Source of the DNA: Candidatus Hydrogenedentota bacterium
Lineage (GTDB): Bacteria > Hydrogenedentota > Hydrogenedentia > Hydrogenedentales > SLHB01
Length of the DNA stretch: 9,402 bases
Direction: 5' to 3'
Assembly (NCBI GenBank): GCA_013349485.1
Contig: DUZM01000102.1
Location: forward strand, 1-9,402
Below the pieces are notes generated by a model, which saw only the letters and a list, made by a program, of their open reading frames with translations, did no database searches and had not been told where the DNA came from. How positions within the stretch are numbered: the stretch's first letter is position 1; each line of letters opens with the position of its first letter. Positions 6,701-9,402 of this stretch are shown here, piece by piece. The translations under genes were made by a program, and so were the position numbers.

Positions 6701-7597
6701 GCTGCCCCAGTCACGGGAACTGTTGTCGACACGGCCGGACAACCGATCAGCGGCGTCGAGATCCATCTCGAGGCCGATGACGATGATTCATACGATGAAC
6801 CGGTTGCGTGGACACAGATGGACGGCGCCTTCGAGATTCGGCGAATCCCGGCGGAACAGTTTACCGTGATCGCCCGGAAGCCGCCATACGCAGAGACCTC
6901 TGTACCGGCGGAGAGCGGCGCCTCAGGCACGCCGCCCCTCCGCATCGTGATGCAAGAAGGCGGGACCGTGACTGGTACGGTAACCCGCGCTGGCGAACCC
7001 GCCGCCAGCTATACGAGAATCGCCGTTGTCGCGAAAGACGACCCCGGCCATGCCGTCATCGCAGAAGTGAACGAAGACGGGACCTATACCGTTCAAGGCG
7101 TGCCCACAGGCGCCGTGAACGTTCGCGCAGGAATAGGGGTGGCATTCGACGAGGATCTAGAAGACTTGGTCTCAGGAGAGGAACTTACTCGCGAAGCGAT
7201 CGTTGAAGCCGGTGAGACTACTGTAGTCGACTTCTCGTTCCCGAAAGGTGCGGCGTCGGTTGAAGGCGTAGTCCAGCTCAATGGACAGGGCGTCGCAAAA
7301 GGCTACGTCACGGTTCAAGTTGACGACGTCGCGACGGGCTCGGCGTTTCTAAAAAGACAGTCTATCGAGCCTGGCGGGTACTATCTCCTGGAAGAATTGC
7401 CCGCTGGCCCTGCGCAGGTCACCGTCGTGGCGGGCGCCCCGGCCAAGCCCACCTTCTCGAAGGGAATGCGGTTGGTTCTGGGGGCCGGTGAGACTGCGGC
7501 ATGCAACATCGAACTCACCGATGAGGACGCGGCCGAGATCCCGGCGCCGGACGCCGTTTGGCGCGCCTTTGCCGATACACCCCTGCCGTTGGAATAG
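3764..7597 (+). CDS. ECF sigma factor fused to a membrane span and nine carboxypeptidase-regulatory-like repeats
   Basis: The 1277-residue protein begins with a complete ECF sigma factor. Region sigma2 spans about residues 15-95, with AEDATQECFKAL (46-57) and WLHRVATRLCLNRVRDEARRR (71-91). Region sigma4 spans about 112-172, with AELPEKLRAPLVAHFLE (121-137) and the helix-turn-helix HAAIAQALGIPRRTVTHRI (141-159). An Ala/Ser-rich linker (178-225) leads to one hydrophobic span, IAKTAIAAAVTIVLVVGGLW (231-250, continuing to 253). A polar linker follows to about 325. Nine beta-sandwich repeats of the type G-x-V-x-G-x-V-x-D-x-x-G-x-P then begin near residues 326, 470, 562, 648, 787, 878, 980, 1066 and 1162. 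The likely topology is sigma domain in the cytoplasm and repeats outside. The protein could sense or bind envelope or extracellular carbohydrate or protein and control an ECF regulon, but the ligand and targets are not readable. How the sigma domain reaches promoters (proteolytic release or membrane-bound action) is unknown. No anti-sigma gene is adjacent. The start is fixed by AGGAG at 3752-3756. Confidence 0.9.
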   Translation: MHNADKADMARWAADREAEAFRAIVVRYSGMVHGTCMRILTNAADAEDATQECFKALVVARRPPRGYVGPWLHRVATRLCLNRVRDEARRRERERRFASERGAATEPQWDDIEIYVDEAIAELPEKLRAPLVAHFLENRSHAAIAQALGIPRRTVTHRIGKGVERIGESLKKRGVLVTAAALTSMLSANLTEAASAPATLAAALGKLALAHSASAASAGSRAACSEGKSAIAKTAIAAAVTIVLVVGGLWIAWHSMREKSGGSLNQQRERIGAAGSDAATQNESEQALGGFAAAEGDKTVSAHGDAVRGDNIQQATTEAASDEQGGTITGQVIDVNSGEPVACVVVLARSAALSQWIRDSLEQTGILGQVFYAASMEVTDASGKQFKIGSNPTASENVITIEIADPSVEVHQVTSAPTDSDGRFCINGVPQGSSELGIEAGAWLLAETPASVEVAANGEVAVGPIFVALGGVVKGRVFDAETRQGIAGVAVETRPEGGGLAIYGGLTDISGHYEISGLPAGLHHVERGNVKGYQRFLEDDEYAVLVRLGGVVENIDFALSRGIRLAGRAVTERGAPLAGASLRCSMPECWPDDELFLCSGSDGRFEFRLPEGAGVWVHATKGELTSDLVGPLIPVTGKDEVVLSLYPGASIMGNVVDDQGRPMPQMVVLAVRDEDLYWYPPPGRVSIADECGAFALRGLIPGAQSLALAGTLQDLIDCEFGAAPPPEFAALLNPDGSIDSVREQKLLSMAYGYEDESMRVTLAPRETRTGIELVYADDEVGDEDDWGQLTISGHILDEEGASVRAVTVQAWAMPNERGTMGAWSTGMWGLALSDGSYTIPGLYEGAYRVRASAPGFLDHDPIVVAAGSENADIVLQKGAVIEGHVVNADTGRPVTAFQLEYRLDPDIDLPVDEETVGRSWPAAGSDAFKHPEGAFALRGLGAGRVTITAQADGYLMRWIDVAQVEPGKTTTGIVIRLAPAAPVTGTVVDTAGQPISGVEIHLEADDDDSYDEPVAWTQMDGAFEIRRIPAEQFTVIARKPPYAETSVPAESGASGTPPLRIVMQEGGTVTGTVTRAGEPAASYTRIAVVAKDDPGHAVIAEVNEDGTYTVQGVPTGAVNVRAGIGVAFDEDLEDLVSGEELTREAIVEAGETTVVDFSFPKGAASVEGVVQLNGQGVAKGYVTVQVDDVATGSAFLKRQSIEPGGYYLLEELPAGPAQVTVVAGAPAKPTFSKGMRLVLGAGETAACNIELTDEDAAEIPAPDAVWRAFADTPLPLE

Positions 7598-7723
7598 CGT
7601 TGTTGTCCTCAATCTCCCGGTTTGGCAACATCGATGCCCGCCTGTCGAAACGGCAAGATGACGCGGCCTTGCGTCGTGTGATACCTTTACATCTCATCAA
7701 GGATTGCACGAAAGGCGGTGGCC

Positions 7724-8845
7724 ATGAAAGATCCGCGCATCACGAGGTTGGCCGAAAATCTTCTGGGATATTCGGTGAAGCTTGAGCCTGGCAACAGGCT
7801 GCTCATCGAGTCGCGGGGACAGTACAGCCTGGAACTTGTGAAGGAACTGGTTCGTTTGGCGACGGCGCAGGGGGCGGTCCCATTCTGGTACGTGAATGAC
7901 GAGCATATCGAGCGCAGTTTCCTGTTGTCCGTGACGGAAGAGCAGATGAACGCGTTCACGGAGGTCCATCTGAAATGGACTACTGAGATGGACGCGTACA
8001 TCGCGGTTCGCGGCAGCGAGAACGCGTTCGAGTTGGCCGACGTTCCCGAAGAGCAGATGCGTCTGTACAACCAGATATACCGGAAGAAGGTCCATCTCGA
8101 GCACCGGATCGAGCACACCAAATGGTGTGTACTGCGTTGGCCCAACTCTGCCATGGCCCAGTTGGCGGAGACTTCGCAGGAGGCGTTCGAGGACTTCTTT
8201 TTCAGGGTGTGCAACCTGGACTACGCCAGACTGTCGAACGCGATGGACCCGTTGAAAGCCTTGATGGAGGCCACGGACGAGGTGCGCATCACCGGCCCCG
8301 AAACCGACCTGACGTTTTCGATCAACGGCATGAACGCGATCAAATGCGACGGCGACCGCAACATACCGGACGGCGAACTGTACACGGCGCCGGTGCGCGA
8401 CTCGATCAACGGCACGATTGCTTACAATACGCCGGCCGTGCACCAAGGCGCCGTCTATGACAGGGTGCGCTTCGACTTCAAGGATGGGAAGATCGTTCGA
8501 GCGACGTGCAACGGCGACAACGCCAAGCTGAACCGGATCCTGGACACCGACGAGGGCGCCCGATACATCGGCGAGTTCTCGTTGGGCCTTAATCCCTTTA
8601 TCCGCAAACCCATGAAAGACACGCTGTTCGACGAGAAGATCTACGGCAGTTTTCACCTGACGCCCGGGAACTGCTATGACGAGGCGCCGAACGGCAACAA
8701 GAGCGCGATCCATTGGGACCTGGTGCAGATCCAAACGCCGGAATACGGCGGCGGCGAAATCTATTTCGACGGCCGCCTGATCCGAAAAGACGGCGAATTC
8801 GTACCTGCCGAGGTCGCGGCAGTGCTCAACGCTGCGGCCTTCTGA
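7724..8845 (+). CDS. M29-family metallo-aminopeptidase (aminopeptidase T/PepS-like)
   Basis: This 373-residue protein matches the M29 (thermophilic aminopeptidase, AmpS/PepS/AmpT) family, cytoplasmic enzymes that remove N-terminal residues using two divalent metals. Expected ligand and catalytic positions are visible: E218 in PDGELYTAP, E284 in IGEFSLGLNP, H311 in GSFHLTPGNCY with Y318, and H330 and D332 in AIHWDLV. The spacing from H311 to H330 is 19 residues, the short-loop variant rather than the roughly 31-residue loop of Thermus AmpT, so it belongs to a distinct sub-branch and substrate preference is unclear. The usual HLALG/HIALG motif reads HLTPG here. The ATG at 7724 is preferred over GTG at 7718 because AAAGG (7711-7715) is 8 nt from the ATG but only 2 nt from the GTG. 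It follows the ECF gene after 126 nt without a recognisable terminator. Confidence 0.92.
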   Translation: MKDPRITRLAENLLGYSVKLEPGNRLLIESRGQYSLELVKELVRLATAQGAVPFWYVNDEHIERSFLLSVTEEQMNAFTEVHLKWTTEMDAYIAVRGSENAFELADVPEEQMRLYNQIYRKKVHLEHRIEHTKWCVLRWPNSAMAQLAETSQEAFEDFFFRVCNLDYARLSNAMDPLKALMEATDEVRITGPETDLTFSINGMNAIKCDGDRNIPDGELYTAPVRDSINGTIAYNTPAVHQGAVYDRVRFDFKDGKIVRATCNGDNAKLNRILDTDEGARYIGEFSLGLNPFIRKPMKDTLFDEKIYGSFHLTPGNCYDEAPNGNKSAIHWDLVQIQTPEYGGGEIYFDGRLIRKDGEFVPAEVAAVLNAAAF

Positions 8846-8894
8846 GGGGGGCAACCCATTTCCCGAGGCAGGTTCGGCGGGTCAGAGGCGCTTG

Positions 8895-8922
8895 TTGACA
8901 CGGAGGAGATAAATGCTAGAAT
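8895..8922 (+). promoter_or_regulatory. Near-consensus sigma70-type promoter upstream of the glycosyltransferase
   Basis: TTGACA (8895-8900) is a perfect -35 box. After 16 bases comes TAGAAT (8917-8922), a five-of-six -10 box, preceded by TGC, which matches an extended -10. Transcription would begin near 8929, leaving a leader of about 90 nt before ATG 9020. This is the strongest promoter-like sequence in the window. It overlaps a possible small ORF starting at 8913; a transcript from this promoter would start after that ORF's ATG. Confidence 0.6.
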
Positions 8923-9020
8923 GGGACGTTCTCAGGACTCGGGGAGGGTCCGGCACGGCGGCCAAGCAACTCCAAGCCGAGATCCTGAAAGCATGCGAAG
9001 CGGGAACAGGAGGAATTTGA
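8913..9020 (+). CDS. Possible 35-residue small protein or leader peptide, coupled to the glycosyltransferase
   Basis: ATG at 8913 has an excellent Shine-Dalgarno GGAGGAG (8902-8908). The frame codes 35 residues (MLEWDVLRTRGG..., ending ACEAGTGGI) and stops at TGA 9018-9020, sharing its last A with the next ATG (TGATG), a typical coupled arrangement. I do not recognise the product; it has no signal peptide or membrane segment and is mildly amphipathic in the middle (AAKQLQAEILKACEAG). Against it, codon third positions are only moderately GC-rich, and the region also looks like a promoter. It can only be translated from transcripts starting upstream of 8913. Confidence 0.4.
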   Translation: MLEWDVLRTRGGSGTAAKQLQAEILKACEAGTGGI

Positions 9021-9402
9021 TGAGTTCGAGTTTGGGGCGCATTGCTGAAATCGGAAATTACCTTCCGCGCATGTGCGGCATTGCCACGTTCACGACCGAC
9101 ATCTCCGAGGCGCTGGCCTCGACTTTTCCCAGCACTTCCGTCATCGCCCTACCCGTAAACGACACGCAGAAAGGGTACGCCTACCCGAAGCGGGTCCGAT
9201 TCGAGTTGGCCGAGAAGGAGTTGGCTTCTTACCGGCGGGCGGCGGATTTCCTGAACATCAACGATGTCGATGTGGTTAATCTTCAGCACGAGTTCGGGAT
9301 TTTCGGCGGGCCGGCCGGCAGTCACATTCTGGCGCTGTTGCGCGACCTGCGCATGCCGATTGTCACGACGCTGCACACCGTGCTTCGCGACCCGACGCCG
9401 CA
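9020..9402 (+). CDS. Glycosyltransferase family 4 (GT-B fold), N-terminal part, partial
   Basis: The first 127 codons of a gene run off the window end. After a short lead comes YLPRMCGIATFTTDISEAL (residues 14-32), the Rossmann-type acceptor-side loop of GT4 enzymes. VDVVNLQHEFGIFGG (83-97) and PIVTTLHTVLRDP (113-125) then match a well-known subgroup of group-1 glycosyltransferases. Such enzymes transfer a sugar from a nucleotide-sugar donor to a glycan, lipid or small acceptor. The donor-binding C-terminal half with the E-x7-E motif is not in the window, so donor and acceptor cannot be named. ATG 9020 has AGGAGG (9008-9013) 6 nt upstream. An in-frame ATG at 8921 is less likely because it lies in the -10 box and has poor spacing. 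Confidence 0.88.
   Translation, partial: MSSSLGRIAEIGNYLPRMCGIATFTTDISEALASTFPSTSVIALPVNDTQKGYAYPKRVRFELAEKELASYRRAADFLNINDVDVVNLQHEFGIFGGPAGSHILALLRDLRMPIVTTLHTVLRDPTP

Noticed and set aside
5972..6766. 264-codon minus-strand frame opposite the ECF repeat region
   Set aside because: It is an antisense shadow of the repeats with no recognisable domain.
7669..7697. TTGCGT...TCTCAT as a promoter for the aminopeptidase
   Set aside because: The match is only three of six and four of six to consensus, no better than chance in this region.
7697..8854. Long minus-strand frame (385 codons) opposite the aminopeptidase
   Set aside because: It is the antisense shadow of a clear M29 gene, a common effect in high-GC coding DNA.
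8921..9019. In-frame ATG 8921 as the glycosyltransferase start
   Set aside because: It overlaps the -10 box, has a Shine-Dalgarno 12 nt away, and adds an Arg/Gly-rich extension not typical of the family.

Overview
The window (about 60% GC) reads like a chromosome segment of a free-living, high-GC bacterium. The best taxonomic hint is a single protein that joins an ECF sigma factor, one membrane span and a long chain of carboxypeptidase-regulatory-like beta-sandwich repeats. From memory this architecture is typical of Planctomycetes, Lentisphaerae, Hydrogenedentes and relatives. This is an inference; no marker gene in the window settles it.

Layout. (1) 1-1933, plus strand: a tight housekeeping cluster. 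It holds the 3' end of ribA/ribBA, then ribH (lumazine synthase), nusB (antitermination) and a PHP-domain phosphoesterase. ribH and nusB overlap by 4 nt. nusB and the PHP gene overlap by about 19 nt, and the PHP gene seems to use a rare ACG start. (2) 1934-2295: a gene-free spacer with an imperfect long inverted repeat (2064-2171), a GC hairpin and fragments related to the repeat. (3) 2296-2979: an endonuclease III-like DNA glycosylase with only three of the four expected iron-sulfur cysteines. (4) 2940-3579, minus strand: a MntA-HepT (nucleotidyltransferase antitoxin / HEPN toxin) pair. The toxin is cut short by an in-frame TAG where its relatives have Trp, and the lost tail is still readable downstream. 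(5) 3764-7597, plus strand: the 1277-residue ECF sigma factor/membrane/beta-repeat protein, divergent from the toxin-antitoxin pair. (6) 7724-8845: an M29-family metallo-aminopeptidase. (7) 8895-9402: a near-consensus sigma70-type promoter that overlaps a possible 35-codon small ORF, followed by the N-terminal third or so of a family-4 glycosyltransferase that runs off the window.

How the genes relate: the first cluster combines riboflavin synthesis with nusB, a common bacterial pairing. The toxin-antitoxin pair and the repeat element look like accessory insertions between housekeeping genes. The ECF fusion looks like a self-contained signalling protein: an extracytoplasmic repeat region tied through the membrane to a promoter-recognition module. 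No separate anti-sigma gene is visible beside it.

Items most worth a second look: the membrane-tethered sigma factor, the nonsense-interrupted HepT with legible tail, the ACG start of the PHP gene, and the promoter/small-ORF conflict before the glycosyltransferase.
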